Assembly (NCBI RefSeq): GCF_029223285.1
Contig: NZ_JARHUJ010000008.1
Coordinates: 62,001-126,000, forward strand
Origin: Paraflavitalea sp. CAU 1676
Lineage (GTDB): Bacteria > Bacteroidota > Bacteroidia > Chitinophagales > Chitinophagaceae
Direction of reading: 5' to 3'
DNA length: 64,000 nt
Of this stretch, positions 1 to 8,331 are shown piece by piece. The translations under genes were made by a program, and so were the position numbers. The notes below the pieces were generated by a model that was not told where the DNA came from, did no database searches, and was given only the letters and a program-made list of their open reading frames with translations. Each line of letters starts with the position of its first letter. Within the stretch, counting starts at the first letter, position 1.

Positions 1-78
1 GGTGATCTGGGTGCTTTGGCTGAGATCAAAGAAAAGCTGAAGCAGGAAGAGAAGCAAGGTGGTGAGACTAAAGAGTAA
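1..78 (+). CDS. C-terminal end of an unidentified protein (cut by window edge)
   Basis: The first frame is open from base 1 and ends at a TAA, giving 25 residues that run ..GALAEIKEKLKQEEKQ.. and finish in a Lys/Glu-rich hydrophilic tail. A strong hairpin terminator follows 25 bases later, which supports this being the true end of a gene. The family cannot be recognised from so short a tail, and no function is proposed. Confidence 0.75.
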   Translation, partial: GDLGALAEIKEKLKQEEKQGGETKE

Positions 79-102
79 TTGAATCATTCATTACCTGATA
101 TA

Positions 103-136
103 AGCGTTCCGGCCGAAAAGCCGGAACGCTTTTTTT
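103..136 (+). terminator. Rho-independent terminator of the edge gene
   Basis: A perfect 11-bp stem (AGCGTTCCGGC pairing with GCCGGAACGCT) closes a CGAAAA loop and is followed by six T residues. Confidence 0.9.
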
Positions 137-177
137 ATGCTGCTCCGTTACGGGTAGATGGTTGCTACCTGTATCTT

Positions 178-369
178 CTAGTAAAATAAAGTAGATAGGC
201 TGGGATATCCTGCAGCTTTATATGCCGGAAATTCGTATCTTACTGTTCCATTTCACAGCAGTATTCCCGATTTAGTAGCAATTCCTGGGTGTCCCCATAC
301 CCAACTCTGATTATTAGTATCCCCGCCAATCGTGTATTGATTTTCATTGGGAAGGTCGAAGCTAACTAT
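178..369 (-). pseudogene. Possible decayed coding fragment
   Basis: Read on the minus strand, this stretch gives about 63 codons of protein-like composition (for example QYTIGGDTNNQSWVWGH, then NGTVRYEFPAYKAAGYP) in one frame, interrupted by a single TGA at 253-255 and bounded by stops on both sides. It has no usable start codon. The residue composition is more like a real secreted-protein fragment than random DNA, but no family was recognised. It may be a remnant of a lost gene or a chance open frame. Confidence 0.25.
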
Positions 370-382
370 TCAAAATTTCCTT

Positions 383-463
383 ATGAAAGATGAAAAATTG
401 CAGCCGCTTTATTTGCTGTTGGCGATACTCATGTTGATCTGTTTCTTTCATTGTAGCACGTAG
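383..463 (+). CDS. Candidate 26-residue hydrophobic peptide
   Basis: ATG to TAG encodes MKDEKLQPLYLLL.. followed by a hydrophobic stretch ending FFHCST. This has the charge pattern of a single-pass small membrane protein or a vestigial signal peptide. No clear TAnnTTTG promoter or Shine-Dalgarno sequence precedes it. It lies in an otherwise gene-free interval of 137-558. Apart from this peptide and the decayed fragment next to it, nothing was seen there. Weakly supported. Confidence 0.2.
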   Translation: MKDEKLQPLYLLLAILMLICFFHCST

Positions 464-558
464 TGCCCGGCAGGTTTGTCCGGCCAGGCGTTGTGTACAT
501 GAATGCAAGTAATTGTTGCTAAAACGGGTGAGGCCTGCTACAGCAGGCGTGTATGTAT

Positions 559-1215
559 TTAAAGCTCATCCAGCACCTGGTCGTTGAGATCGAGCAGGGA
601 GCCCAATTTAATGTCGGCAGCATCCCATCTTGACTGGTGCTGCTGGTGCCTGGCTGGGATCACAATGCACTTCATCCTGGCTGCTTTTACGGCGATCATC
701 CCATTAAAAGAGTCTTCCAGACAAACACATTCGAGGGGCGAAACTTCCAATGCTTCCGCGCAATTGAGGTATACCTGCGGATGCGGCTTGCCATATTTCA
801 GCTCTTCGGCGGAGGCGATAGCCTGCAGGTATGGATTGATCTGTAGTTTTTCGGCAACTACTTTTACCAGCGCCAGGGGAGAGGAAGTGGCCAGCCCGAT
901 CTTGTATCCCTTTTCTTTAAGAAAGGGAAATACTTCCAGCGCGCCGGGCATAGCGATGCCGTGCGTATCTATTTTTTCGATGGCTTTTTGTACGATGGTT
1001 AGCTCGGCCTCGAGGGAATGTTTCTTGTCGATATTGAACCAGGTAAACCACCAGTCGACCCATTCTTTCGTGCGCAGCCCTGTGCTGAAATGATATTGCT
1101 CATCGGTGAGGCTTACGCCGAAACCGGCGAGTGTTTCTTTCCCTGCTTCTTCCCAGAGGGGTTCAGAATCAATGAGCAGGCCATCCATATCGAAAATAAC
1201 GGTCGTTGGTTTCAT
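559..1215 (-). CDS. hxpB: HAD-superfamily sugar-phosphate phosphatase, HxpB (YniC) type
   Basis: A 218-residue cytoplasmic haloacid-dehalogenase hydrolase that removes phosphate from hexose or hexitol phosphates. HAD motif I is FDMDGLLIDSEPLW with the nucleophile Asp9 and general acid Asp11. The Lys motif is in KPHPQVYL and the acidic motif IV is LEDSFNGM. The match to E. coli YniC/HxpB, as I remember that sequence, extends along the whole chain, including SAEELKYGKPHPQVYL and KAARM. The start is placed at ATGAAACC rather than an upstream in-frame Met, because HAD proteins begin a few residues before motif I. It is transcribed away from the methyltransferase gene; the two start codons are 83 bases apart. 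beta-Phosphoglucomutase is the main alternative. Confidence 0.8.
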   Translation of the reverse strand: MKPTTVIFDMDGLLIDSEPLWEEAGKETLAGFGVSLTDEQYHFSTGLRTKEWVDWWFTWFNIDKKHSLEAELTIVQKAIEKIDTHGIAMPGALEVFPFLKEKGYKIGLATSSPLALVKVVAEKLQINPYLQAIASAEELKYGKPHPQVYLNCAEALEVSPLECVCLEDSFNGMIAVKAARMKCIVIPARHQQHQSRWDAADIKLGSLLDLNDQVLDEL

Positions 1216-1286
1216 AATACCTGACTTACGTGGTTTTATTGGAGGCCGCAAAAATACAGATGATCGGCGAGTTTCCCCTTCTTTAT

Positions 1287-1294
1287 TACCTTTG
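1287..1294 (+). promoter_or_regulatory. Bacteroidota -7 element, TACCTTTG
   Basis: This is an exact TAnnTTTG match only four bases before the ATG of the methyltransferase, so the transcript is probably leaderless or nearly so. Confidence 0.6.
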
Positions 1295-1298
1295 CGGG

Positions 1299-1856
1299 AT
1301 GCGCAAACTGAGCATGGACGAACTGAACCGTAAATCGGTGGATGAATTCAGGGAGTCGGACAAAATACCCATCATCGTAGTACTGGACAATATTCGCAGC
1401 ATGCACAATGTGGGCAGTGTATTCCGCACTGCCGATGCCTTCCTGTTGCAGGGCATTTATTTATGCGGGTATACACCGCAACCTCCTCACCGCGATATTC
1501 ATAAAACGGCCCTGGGGGCTACCGACACGGTTGCCTGGCAGTATTTTGCCAATACCCTGGAGGCGGTGCAGGCGCTCCGCGACGGGGGGTACCGCATCTG
1601 GGCGATAGAGCAGGTGGAAAATAGCCAGTCTTTACATCAGTTTGATGACAACCAGAACGGTCCGCTCGCTGTTGTATTTGGCAATGAAGTGAGCGGCGTA
1701 GATCCCGATGTGGTGAAAGCCTGCGACGGATGTATTGAGATACCCCAGCTGGGGATGAAGCATTCCCTGAATATATCGGTGGCTGCCGGTATCGTGTTGT
1801 GGGAATTGGTGCGTACCAAAATCGACCCGCCAACCGACGGTCATATAGCCTCCTGA
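1299..1856 (+). CDS. SpoU/TrmH-family RNA 2'-O-ribose methyltransferase
   Basis: A 185-residue SPOUT methyltransferase expected to transfer a methyl group from SAM to a ribose 2'-OH in tRNA or rRNA. All three SpoU motifs are present: NIRSMHNVGSVFRTADAF (31-48, with the Asn and catalytic Arg), VVFGNEVSGV (125-134) and IPQLGMKHSLNISVAAGI (148-165), which together form the trefoil-knot cofactor site. There is no N-terminal substrate-binding domain as in RlmB, so it is a minimal TrmH-like enzyme; the target base cannot be read from the sequence. The start at 1299 sits just behind a -7 element. An in-frame ATG at 1230 lies upstream of that element and is unlikely to be used. Confidence 0.85.
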   Translation: MRKLSMDELNRKSVDEFRESDKIPIIVVLDNIRSMHNVGSVFRTADAFLLQGIYLCGYTPQPPHRDIHKTALGATDTVAWQYFANTLEAVQALRDGGYRIWAIEQVENSQSLHQFDDNQNGPLAVVFGNEVSGVDPDVVKACDGCIEIPQLGMKHSLNISVAAGIVLWELVRTKIDPPTDGHIAS

Positions 1857-1879
1857 ACTCAAGCATAGAAAACAGAATT

Positions 1880-2824
1880 ATGTCTACGATAAAGAATTAT
1901 CTCTCGCTCATAAAGTTCTCACATACCATCTTCGCCATGCCCTTTGCGTTGATTGGGTTTGTGCTGGGCGCAAGGGAACCATTGATAGGTTGGATAATAG
2001 AGCTAACACGTGATTATATTCCATCTTCCTGGTCGGGCATCGAGCAGCCCAAGCCAATGTGGCAAACCTTGATCTTGGTAGTGCTTTGCATGGTCTTTGC
2101 CCGCAGTGCCGCCATGGCTTTTAACAGGTATCTTGATCGCGAATTCGATGCAAAGAATCCCCGTACTGCGATCCGTGAAATTCCAGCAGGTATATTGAAA
2201 GCCGATCGTGTCTTGATGTTTACCATTGTGAATTGCCTCCTGTTTGTGATCATCTGCTGGTTTATCAACCGGATTTGTTTTTACCTCTCACCGGTAGCCT
2301 TGTTCGTCGTTCTCTTTTATAGTTACACCAAGCGTTTTACGCCTTTGTGCCACCTGGTTTTGGGAGTAGGATTGTCGTTGGCGCCGATTGGGGCATTCCT
2401 CGCGGTGACTGGTCATTTTGAGCTGCTACCGATCCTGTTCTCTTTTGCTGTGGTGTTTTGGGTAAGTGGATTTGATATCATTTACGCCTTGCAGGATGAA
2501 GAGTTTGACAGGTCAAACAAATTGCACTCTATTCCAGCATGGCTCGGTAAGGTCCGTGCATTGCGTGTATCGGAAGGTTTGCATGTGCTGAGCGCGGCCT
2601 GTGTGATAACCGCCGGATTTGTGGGACATTTCCATTGGTTATACTGGACCGGTATTGCAGTCTTTGTCGGTATGCTGATATACCAACACGCTATCGTCAA
2701 GCCCAACGACCTGCGGAGGGTTAATTTAGCTTTCATGACCGCCAATGGTATTGCCAGCGTGGTATTTGCTGTTTTCGTGATTGCTGATCTATTACTAATT
2801 TGGCCACCAAATCCTGGAATATAA
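1880..2824 (+). CDS. UbiA-family polyprenyltransferase (likely MqnP-type, menaquinone pathway)
   Basis: A 314-residue integral membrane prenyltransferase with about eight or nine hydrophobic helices. Both Asp-rich Mg-diphosphate motifs are present: NRYLDREFDAKN at 82-93 and YALQDEEFDRSNK at 202-214. UbiA enzymes attach an isoprenoid chain to an aromatic acid. Bacteroidota make menaquinone rather than ubiquinone, so a role as the futalosine-pathway prenyltransferase MqnP is more likely than 4-hydroxybenzoate prenylation; this is inference. The stop codon overlaps the ruvX start (TAATG), so the two genes are probably translationally coupled. Confidence 0.82.
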   Translation: MSTIKNYLSLIKFSHTIFAMPFALIGFVLGAREPLIGWIIELTRDYIPSSWSGIEQPKPMWQTLILVVLCMVFARSAAMAFNRYLDREFDAKNPRTAIREIPAGILKADRVLMFTIVNCLLFVIICWFINRICFYLSPVALFVVLFYSYTKRFTPLCHLVLGVGLSLAPIGAFLAVTGHFELLPILFSFAVVFWVSGFDIIYALQDEEFDRSNKLHSIPAWLGKVRALRVSEGLHVLSAACVITAGFVGHFHWLYWTGIAVFVGMLIYQHAIVKPNDLRRVNLAFMTANGIASVVFAVFVIADLLLIWPPNPGI

Positions 2825-3240
2825 TGGCGCGCATTCTCTCTATAGACTACGGACTTAAACGTACTGGCATTGCAGTTACCGATCCCCTGCAGATCATTGC
2901 TTCGGGGCTTACCACTGTTGAATCACCCAAGCTGATCGCTTTTCTCAAAGACTATTTTTCGAAGGAACCGGTGGAACTCATTATCATCGGCGAGCCCAAG
3001 AACTGGGATGATACCGATACCCATGCCACACCCTTGGTGAAGAAGGTCATCGAACGGTTGAAAAAGGAGTTTCCCACCATGCCGATCAAAACGGTCGACG
3101 AACGATATACCTCCAAGATGGCATCGCAGGCCATGATCGAGATGGGCCTCAAAAAGATGCAGCGCCGGAATAAGGCCCTGGTCGACGAAATTGCGGCCAC
3201 TATCATGCTGCAGGAATACCTGCAAAGGATAGGCTCCTAA
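2824..3240 (+). CDS. ruvX: Putative pre-16S rRNA nuclease / Holliday junction resolvase-like RuvX (YqgF)
   Basis: This 138-residue RNase H-fold protein has the YqgF signature: the catalytic Asp8 in SIDYGLKRTGIAVTD, the strand IIIGEPKNW, the ERYTSKMA loop and the C-terminal acidic LVDEIAATIMLQEYL. In E. coli YqgF matures the 5' end of 16S rRNA, and it is also annotated as a Holliday junction resolvase. Length is typical. The start overlaps the stop of the preceding prenyltransferase by one base; no separate promoter was seen. Confidence 0.92.
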   Translation: MARILSIDYGLKRTGIAVTDPLQIIASGLTTVESPKLIAFLKDYFSKEPVELIIIGEPKNWDDTDTHATPLVKKVIERLKKEFPTMPIKTVDERYTSKMASQAMIEMGLKKMQRRNKALVDEIAATIMLQEYLQRIGS

Positions 3241-3427
3241 AGACGGTACAGGGCCGGCAGGTGCTGTATGCCTCAACAGCCCGGTCCCGATGAACCGACA
3301 GTCAGCCAACCTAAAGTAGCCGCCCGACGGCCTGCCATGCGTCACCCGCCTTCCGCGACCTATACACCCGGCACCTGCTACCCGCCAGCAGCCGTCCCGT
3401 GTTACCCGCCAACACATCCCGCTTCCC
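3241..3427. other. GC-rich spacer with degenerate repeats
   Basis: This gap is markedly more GC-rich than the neighbouring intergenic DNA. It carries three copies of ACCCGCC (at 3344, 3380 and 3404) inside loosely similar segments of 20 or more bases. An open frame through it is Pro-rich, low in complexity and does not resemble a protein. Only these degenerate repeats are visible. Confidence 0.4.
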
Positions 3428-3459
3428 TTGGGCCAGTTGGCATTTTTGGCGTATATTTG
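3428..3459 (+). promoter_or_regulatory. Promoter of the deformylase gene
   Basis: A TTG at 3428-3430 and TATATTTG at 3452-3459 are separated by 21 bases, which fits the Bacteroidota TTG/N17-23/TAnnTTTG consensus. The leader to the ATG would be about 50 bases. Confidence 0.6.
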
Positions 3460-3512
3460 CCCCTCGCATAAGAATTTAACAATCGAATAATCAAGCAATT
3501 AAGTATAAGAAC

Positions 3513-4091
3513 ATGATCCTTCCCATAGTAGCTTACGGAGCCCCCGTTTTAAGGGTTGTAAGCAAGGACATTACTCCGGAGTACCCCAATCTAGCCAAAC
3601 TCATCGAGGATATGTGGGAAACCATGTACGCCAGCAATGGGGTAGGGTTGGCTGCACCACAGATCAACCGCGACATCCGCATCTTCGTGGTCGACAGCGC
3701 CCAGATCTTCGAAAACCAGGATGAAGATGAAAAAGGCAAATACCCCGACGAACCCGGCATCAAGCAGGTATTCATCAACGCACACATAAAGGAATTGAAT
3801 GGTAAAGAGTGGGCCTACAACGAAGGTTGCCTCAGCATACCCAAGATCCGCGAAGATGTGAACCGTCCCGAAGAAGTGACGCTTGAATACGTGGATGAGA
3901 ACTTCGTTGCTCACACCAAAACGTTCAATGGCATCACCGCCCGCGTTATACTGCACGAGTACGATCATATAGAAGGAAAGCTATTCATCGATTACCTGAA
4001 ACCGCTGAAGCGTAAACTGCTGAAGGGAAAACTCGATGATATCTCCAAAGGGAAAGTAAGGGTCGATTATAAGATGACCTTTGTGAAATAA
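3513..4091 (+). CDS. def: Peptide deformylase
   Basis: A 192-residue metalloenzyme that removes the N-formyl group from nascent proteins. The three diagnostic motifs are intact: GVGLAAPQ (43-50), EGCLSIP (104-110, metal ligand Cys106) and HEYDHIEG (148-155, two metal-binding His and the catalytic Glu). The usual Phe of the third motif is replaced by Tyr. An acidic insertion of about 15 residues (NQDEDEKGKYPDE) is seen in many Bacteroidota deformylases. It is monocistronic with its own promoter. Confidence 0.96.
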   Translation: MILPIVAYGAPVLRVVSKDITPEYPNLAKLIEDMWETMYASNGVGLAAPQINRDIRIFVVDSAQIFENQDEDEKGKYPDEPGIKQVFINAHIKELNGKEWAYNEGCLSIPKIREDVNRPEEVTLEYVDENFVAHTKTFNGITARVILHEYDHIEGKLFIDYLKPLKRKLLKGKLDDISKGKVRVDYKMTFVK

Positions 4092-4173
4092 CTTCCTGGT
4101 AACATTCCTTAAAAGCAGCACAATTATCACCTACGAAAACACTCCCTCCAACGGGAATAACTATATTACAGGG

Positions 4174-5106
4174 ATGAAGGCACTGGCTTTTTTCCCTGTA
4201 TTCTTTTTGGTCCTGAGCGCATGGGCACAGAAGGATACGGCCGTTACCGTTAACAATAAAGCAGTAACTCTGAAAGAAGTAGTCGTCAGGAGCAACCTCA
4301 ATGTGCCCGCCTTTATCGACCGGGTAAAAGAAGACACCACCTTCTATAAAGCCTTCCGCAACCTCAAAGTATTAGGATATACGGCGCTCAACGATATCCG
4401 CATGCTGGAGAAAAAAGGAGCAGTTAAAGCAACCCTGCGCAGCCGCACCCAGCAAATAGTTAAAGACACCTGCCGGTGGATGAAAATACTCGAAGAATCC
4501 ACTACCGGCGACATGTACGATAAGAACCGCAATTTCAATTACTATACCGCCAATCTTTACGCCGGTTTGTTCTTTGCAAAGGATACCATTTGCGGAGAAA
4601 CCAATATCGTAAGAGGACATGAGTTCAATACACAGAACAAAACCGGCATAGAAAAACACAAGGAGCAGCTGAAAATGCTGTTCTTCAACCCCGGTAAAAA
4701 GATCCCCGGCATTCCTTTTATCGGCAACAAGATCGCCGTGTTCGATGACGAAGCGGCCAAACTGTACGATTACATCATCGACATGAACACCTTCAACGGG
4801 CAGATGTGTTACATCTTCAAACTCATACCCCGCGCCGACCTTACCAGCAGCGAACGCGACCGGATCGTGATCAATGAAATGACCACCTGGTTCAATATCG
4901 ATAACTGGGATATAGTAGCCCGTAACTACGACCTCAGCTACAATGCCGGCGTATACCGCTTCGATGTGAACATGGAAGCCGAGATGACACGCTTTGGCGA
5001 ATACCTCGTGCCCAAAGTACTGCGCTATAACGGCAGCTGGGGCGTAGTGCTCAAGAAGAAAGAAAATGCCGTATTCACCGCTACGCTGTTCGACTTCAAA
5101 AAATAA
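4174..5106 (+). CDS. Secreted protein of unknown function
   Basis: This 310-residue protein begins with a signal peptide (MKALAFFPVFFLVLSAWAQ, cleavage after AWA). Soon after comes LKEVVVRSN, which resembles the segment that follows carboxypeptidase-regulatory domains in TonB-linked proteins. The rest is soluble alpha/beta-type sequence with no further membrane helix and no motif that I recognise. No T9SS sorting tail is present, so it is probably periplasmic. It looks like a lineage-specific conserved hypothetical; no function is proposed. Confidence 0.8.
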   Translation: MKALAFFPVFFLVLSAWAQKDTAVTVNNKAVTLKEVVVRSNLNVPAFIDRVKEDTTFYKAFRNLKVLGYTALNDIRMLEKKGAVKATLRSRTQQIVKDTCRWMKILEESTTGDMYDKNRNFNYYTANLYAGLFFAKDTICGETNIVRGHEFNTQNKTGIEKHKEQLKMLFFNPGKKIPGIPFIGNKIAVFDDEAAKLYDYIIDMNTFNGQMCYIFKLIPRADLTSSERDRIVINEMTTWFNIDNWDIVARNYDLSYNAGVYRFDVNMEAEMTRFGEYLVPKVLRYNGSWGVVLKKKENAVFTATLFDFKK

Positions 5107-5211
5107 AAAGACCGCCGATCGTTTGAACCCCTCCGGCGCCTAAGCGCTTGTTGAAGTGGTCCTTTGACCTGCGGCCTTTTCAATATGATTTCCTGTTCAG
5201 GAACTGCCTGC

Positions 5212-6279
5212 TTAGATGATGTTCTTTACCTGCACATAATTCCTCCACTTCACGATCAACTGCGCCATATCATCTGGTATTTCACTGTTGAATACCACTT
5301 CCTGACGGGTGCGTGGGTGAATGAAGCCCAGTGTCTTGGCATGCAATGCATGACGCGGACAAAGTGCAAAGCAGTTATCTACAAACTGTTTGTATTTGCT
5401 GAAAACGGTTCCTTTCACGATCCGGTCGCCACCATATACCTCATCGTTGAAGAGCGGATGGCCGATGTGTTTCATGTGCACGCGTATCTGGTGCGTACGG
5501 CCGGTCTCCAGCTCGCATTGAACCATGGTCACGTATCCAAAGCGCTCCAATACTTTGTAATGGGTTATAGCTTCTTTACCATGCTCGCCATCGGGGTAGG
5601 CGTCGAAAATCTTACGGAAGCGCTGGTGCCTGCCGATATGTGCATTGATGGTGCCACTGTCTTCGGCAACATCGCCCCACACGAGCGCCACATACTGACG
5701 ATGTATCGTATGGTTGAAGAATTCCTTGGCCAGACTGCTCACGGCTTTCTCCGTTTTGGCCAATACCATCAGTCCGCTTGTATTTTTATCGATGCGGTGC
5801 ACCAGTCCAAAGCGGGGCAACACCTCCGTATTGAGGTCGGCGTTTTGCTGCAGCAGGTGCCAGGCCACTCCATTGATGAGGGTACCGCGTGGGTTGCCGC
5901 TGGCGGGGTGAACCACCAGACCAACCGGCTTGTTAATGATTAGGATATCGTCATCTTCAAAGAAGATGTTGAGGGGCATCTGTTCGGGAACAATGTCTTC
6001 TCCCTGCACTTCCTTATCGGAATACACCACGATCTCCTCACCGGGTTTGATCTTGTGGTTCGATTGTACCTGCTTGCCGTTGATAAGCACCCGGCCGCTT
6101 TCGATGGCATGCTGCACCTTGTTGCGGGAAGCATTTTCGATGCGTTGTACCAGGAATTTATCGAGGCGCATGGGCTCCTGACCCCGGTCTACCACCAGGT
6201 TCATGCGTTCATAGAGTTCCTCGGACCCTTCCGAACTGTCGTCCAACTCATTATCCAGCTCTATATCTTTTTTGCTCAT
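5212..6279 (-). CDS. rluD: Ribosomal large subunit pseudouridine synthase, RluD type
   Basis: This 355-residue enzyme isomerises uridines in 23S rRNA. It has an N-terminal S4 RNA-binding domain (about 37-85, RLDKFLVQRIENASRNKVQ) and a RluA-type catalytic domain with HRIDKNTSGLMVLAKT, where Asp164 is the nucleophile, and GRTHQIRVHMKHIGHP. An acidic N-terminal tail of about 30 residues precedes S4. The ATG at 6279 is preferred over an in-frame GTG three codons upstream. It is transcribed divergently from lipB, with both -7 elements packed within 45 bases. Confidence 0.9.
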   Translation of the reverse strand: MSKKDIELDNELDDSSEGSEELYERMNLVVDRGQEPMRLDKFLVQRIENASRNKVQHAIESGRVLINGKQVQSNHKIKPGEEIVVYSDKEVQGEDIVPEQMPLNIFFEDDDILIINKPVGLVVHPASGNPRGTLINGVAWHLLQQNADLNTEVLPRFGLVHRIDKNTSGLMVLAKTEKAVSSLAKEFFNHTIHRQYVALVWGDVAEDSGTINAHIGRHQRFRKIFDAYPDGEHGKEAITHYKVLERFGYVTMVQCELETGRTHQIRVHMKHIGHPLFNDEVYGGDRIVKGTVFSKYKQFVDNCFALCPRHALHAKTLGFIHPRTRQEVVFNSEIPDDMAQLIVKWRNYVQVKNII

Positions 6280-6299
6280 GGAAACCACTCAATTTGGCG

Positions 6300-6307
6300 C
6301 AAAGGTA
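6300..6307 (-). promoter_or_regulatory. -7 element of rluD, TACCTTTG on the minus strand
   Basis: An exact TAnnTTTG match reading towards rluD, about 20 bases before its ATG. No clear -33 TTG was found at the usual distance. Confidence 0.5.
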
Positions 6308-6336
6308 AGATATCGGAAGGAGTACTCATAAACACG

Positions 6337-6344
6337 TAAATTTG
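6337..6344 (+). promoter_or_regulatory. -7 element of lipB, TAAATTTG
   Basis: An exact TAnnTTTG match eight bases before the lipB ATG, which predicts a leader of only a few bases. Confidence 0.55.
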
Positions 6345-6352
6345 CGTTCGCT

Positions 6353-7159
6353 ATGGCCCATTCAGACAAACAGTCCGTCATTTTTGAAGACCTGCAGCGT
6401 ATGCGCTACCAGGACGCCTGGGACTACCAGGAAAGCCTCCTGAAGGAAAATGTTCGCCGCAAGACCGAAGCCCGCACCAGGGAAGCCGCCACCGTTTCCG
6501 AACAGGGTAGTAATGGGTTGGAAATCAATTCTATAAATGATGCTGCTGGTCAGCCCGCAGACCAGTCTACCACTCACCACCTGTTGTTTGTGGAGCACCC
6601 GCCGGTGTATACCCTCGGTAAAAGCGGCGACATGGCCAATGTGCTCATCAGCGATGAAGAGCGGGCCGCCCGCAATATCGAGTTCTTCGCCATCAACCGC
6701 GGCGGTGATATCACCTTCCACGGCCCCCAGCAATTGGTAGGATATCCCATCCTCGACCTCGAAAGATTTTATACCGACATCGGTAAATACCTCCGTAACC
6801 TGGAGGAAGTGATCATCCTCACCATGGCCGAATATGGCCTGAAGGGGGAACGCTCTGCCGGAGAAACCGGCGTTTGGCTCGATACCACCGTGCCCGGCCG
6901 GGAACGTAAGATCTGCGCCATGGGCATCCGCTGCAGCCGTTGGATCACTATGCACGGGTTTGCCTTCAACGTCAACACCGACCTCACTTATTTCGATCAT
7001 ATCGTTCCCTGCGGTATCCGCGACAAGCAGGTAACCTCTCTCCAAAAAGAACTGGGTTATGCACCCGACTTCGAAGCCGTGAAACAAAAAGTAAAGAGGA
7101 ATTTCGAGAAAGTGTTTAATGTAGTGCTCCAGTCTGCAGACAGAACTGTAGAAGCCTAG
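6353..7159 (+). CDS. lipB: Octanoyl-[acyl-carrier protein]:protein octanoyltransferase LipB
   Basis: LipB moves octanoate from ACP to lipoyl domains, the first step of lipoate synthesis, and so serves the E2 protein encoded at 21.9-23.3 kb. The 268-residue chain has [17 protein letters not shown] (116-132), the catalytic Lys187 in KICAMGI and the nucleophilic Cys220 in IVPCGI. Residues about 40-73 (Arg/Glu then Asn/Gln/Ser-rich) form an extra polar insertion absent from the short E. coli enzyme; it lies between the first helix and the core strand [10 protein letters not shown]. Catalytic residues are unaffected. Confidence 0.93.
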   Translation: MAHSDKQSVIFEDLQRMRYQDAWDYQESLLKENVRRKTEARTREAATVSEQGSNGLEINSINDAAGQPADQSTTHHLLFVEHPPVYTLGKSGDMANVLISDEERAARNIEFFAINRGGDITFHGPQQLVGYPILDLERFYTDIGKYLRNLEEVIILTMAEYGLKGERSAGETGVWLDTTVPGRERKICAMGIRCSRWITMHGFAFNVNTDLTYFDHIVPCGIRDKQVTSLQKELGYAPDFEAVKQKVKRNFEKVFNVVLQSADRTVEA

Positions 7160-7232
7160 GCTTTAACCGGACGCCGAAGATGCAGTAAGGGGCTATTCCG
7201 GCTCGCACAAGCTTGATCCATGCGCTGGAAGT

Positions 7233-8177
7233 CTAATCCTTCGGTATAAAGAACTTGTGCAGTTCCTTTTCCTTTCCATCTTCCAGCAGCTCAAACTTGA
7301 ACCATCCGGCATGGAGGAAATTGGTCTTGTCGACCACCAGGTAAGGTTCCTTGATCTGCTTTACTTCAAAGAGGAAAGTGCCATCGTCTTCAAAGAATTT
7401 AACCGCAAAGTTTTTGGTTTTCACATCCGGCAACTGGATCACCACATTACCGGTATTGTCTGAATAAACAAACCTGGAAGGTTTGAAGACGGCCTTTGGT
7501 ATAAAGGGTTTTAAGAGGATGGTATCTGAATTGCGGAAGGTCATCGTGTCCCTTGTTCTCAATACGATCGAGTCCCTGAACCGGCCCAGCTGTTTTGCCG
7601 GCAATAGCCTGATCACGGAGTCCCTTCTTTTGATGATGAAGAAACGCTCGGGTTCGGGGGCGGGTTTGGGTTTCTCTACCGGACTTACCGTTTTAGGTTC
7701 TTCCTTCCTGGTAGCTTCCTGTATTTTTTCTTTCAACAACTCTGCTTCTTTGGGCGCCATGTTCTCGGCGATCACCACACGCTGGCGCACATTGTTCTCG
7801 GGCATCACTTCTGTTTTCGGTACATAGGCGCTATGGGAGGTGGTATCATAATGCGGTCTTTGCGATTGGGTGAACACATACTTACCACTATCGAGTACAA
7901 TGAAAAGACGGTAGAACATTTTAGGGTTGGTGCCTTTGGCATCGAGGTAACCATTCTGCGGTACCATTGGGTCGGGTACAGTGAGGATGGTCTTAAACAG
8001 CTTGAGGCTATCGAATGAACGCTGAATGCTGATCTGCGAAACTTTGGGATAGGTGTTCGTCCAGCCGATAATGACCTTATCGTTGCCCCTGGTATATGCA
8101 GAGAACTTAGGCAAGGTATCCTGTGCAAGGGAGTTTAGTGAGAGCAATAAGAGAGCAAGCGATACGATCCTTGTCAT
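7233..8177 (-). CDS. Secreted protein with an FN3-like N-terminal module
   Basis: This 314-residue protein opens with a clean signal peptide (ends LNSLAQ). Residues about 20-105 resemble a fibronectin type III or similar beta-sandwich (IIGWTNTY.., RSFDSLKLF.., FYRLFIVLDSGKYV). A Lys/Glu-rich linker with a short Pro-Lys-Pro stretch (about 150-175, PVEKPKPAPEPE) follows, then a beta-rich C-terminal region. There is no catalytic motif and no obvious T9SS tail. It is probably a periplasmic or envelope-exposed protein of unknown role. Confidence 0.75.
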   Translation of the reverse strand: MTRIVSLALLLLSLNSLAQDTLPKFSAYTRGNDKVIIGWTNTYPKVSQISIQRSFDSLKLFKTILTVPDPMVPQNGYLDAKGTNPKMFYRLFIVLDSGKYVFTQSQRPHYDTTSHSAYVPKTEVMPENNVRQRVVIAENMAPKEAELLKEKIQEATRKEEPKTVSPVEKPKPAPEPERFFIIKRRDSVIRLLPAKQLGRFRDSIVLRTRDTMTFRNSDTILLKPFIPKAVFKPSRFVYSDNTGNVVIQLPDVKTKNFAVKFFEDDGTFLFEVKQIKEPYLVVDKTNFLHAGWFKFELLEDGKEKELHKFFIPKD

Positions 8178-8331
8178 GAGCCTATAACGGATTTTTGGGT
8201 GGTTCTATTTTAGTGCCGCAAAGATAGGACTTGCAGCACTACAGGGCACTGGCAAGCGAATTTTGTACCGTTTCATCATTTAGGGAGCCTACGCGTCAAA
8301 AAAAGTCTTTAGGAGCTTCTAAATCACCCTT

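Noticed and set aside
3268-3471. A 67-codon Pro-rich ORF
   Set aside because: Low-complexity translation of GC-rich repeats, overlapping the deformylase promoter; no protein signature.
5164-5943. A 259-codon plus-strand frame opposite rluD
   Set aside because: Antisense to conserved RluD sequence, without signature or start signals.
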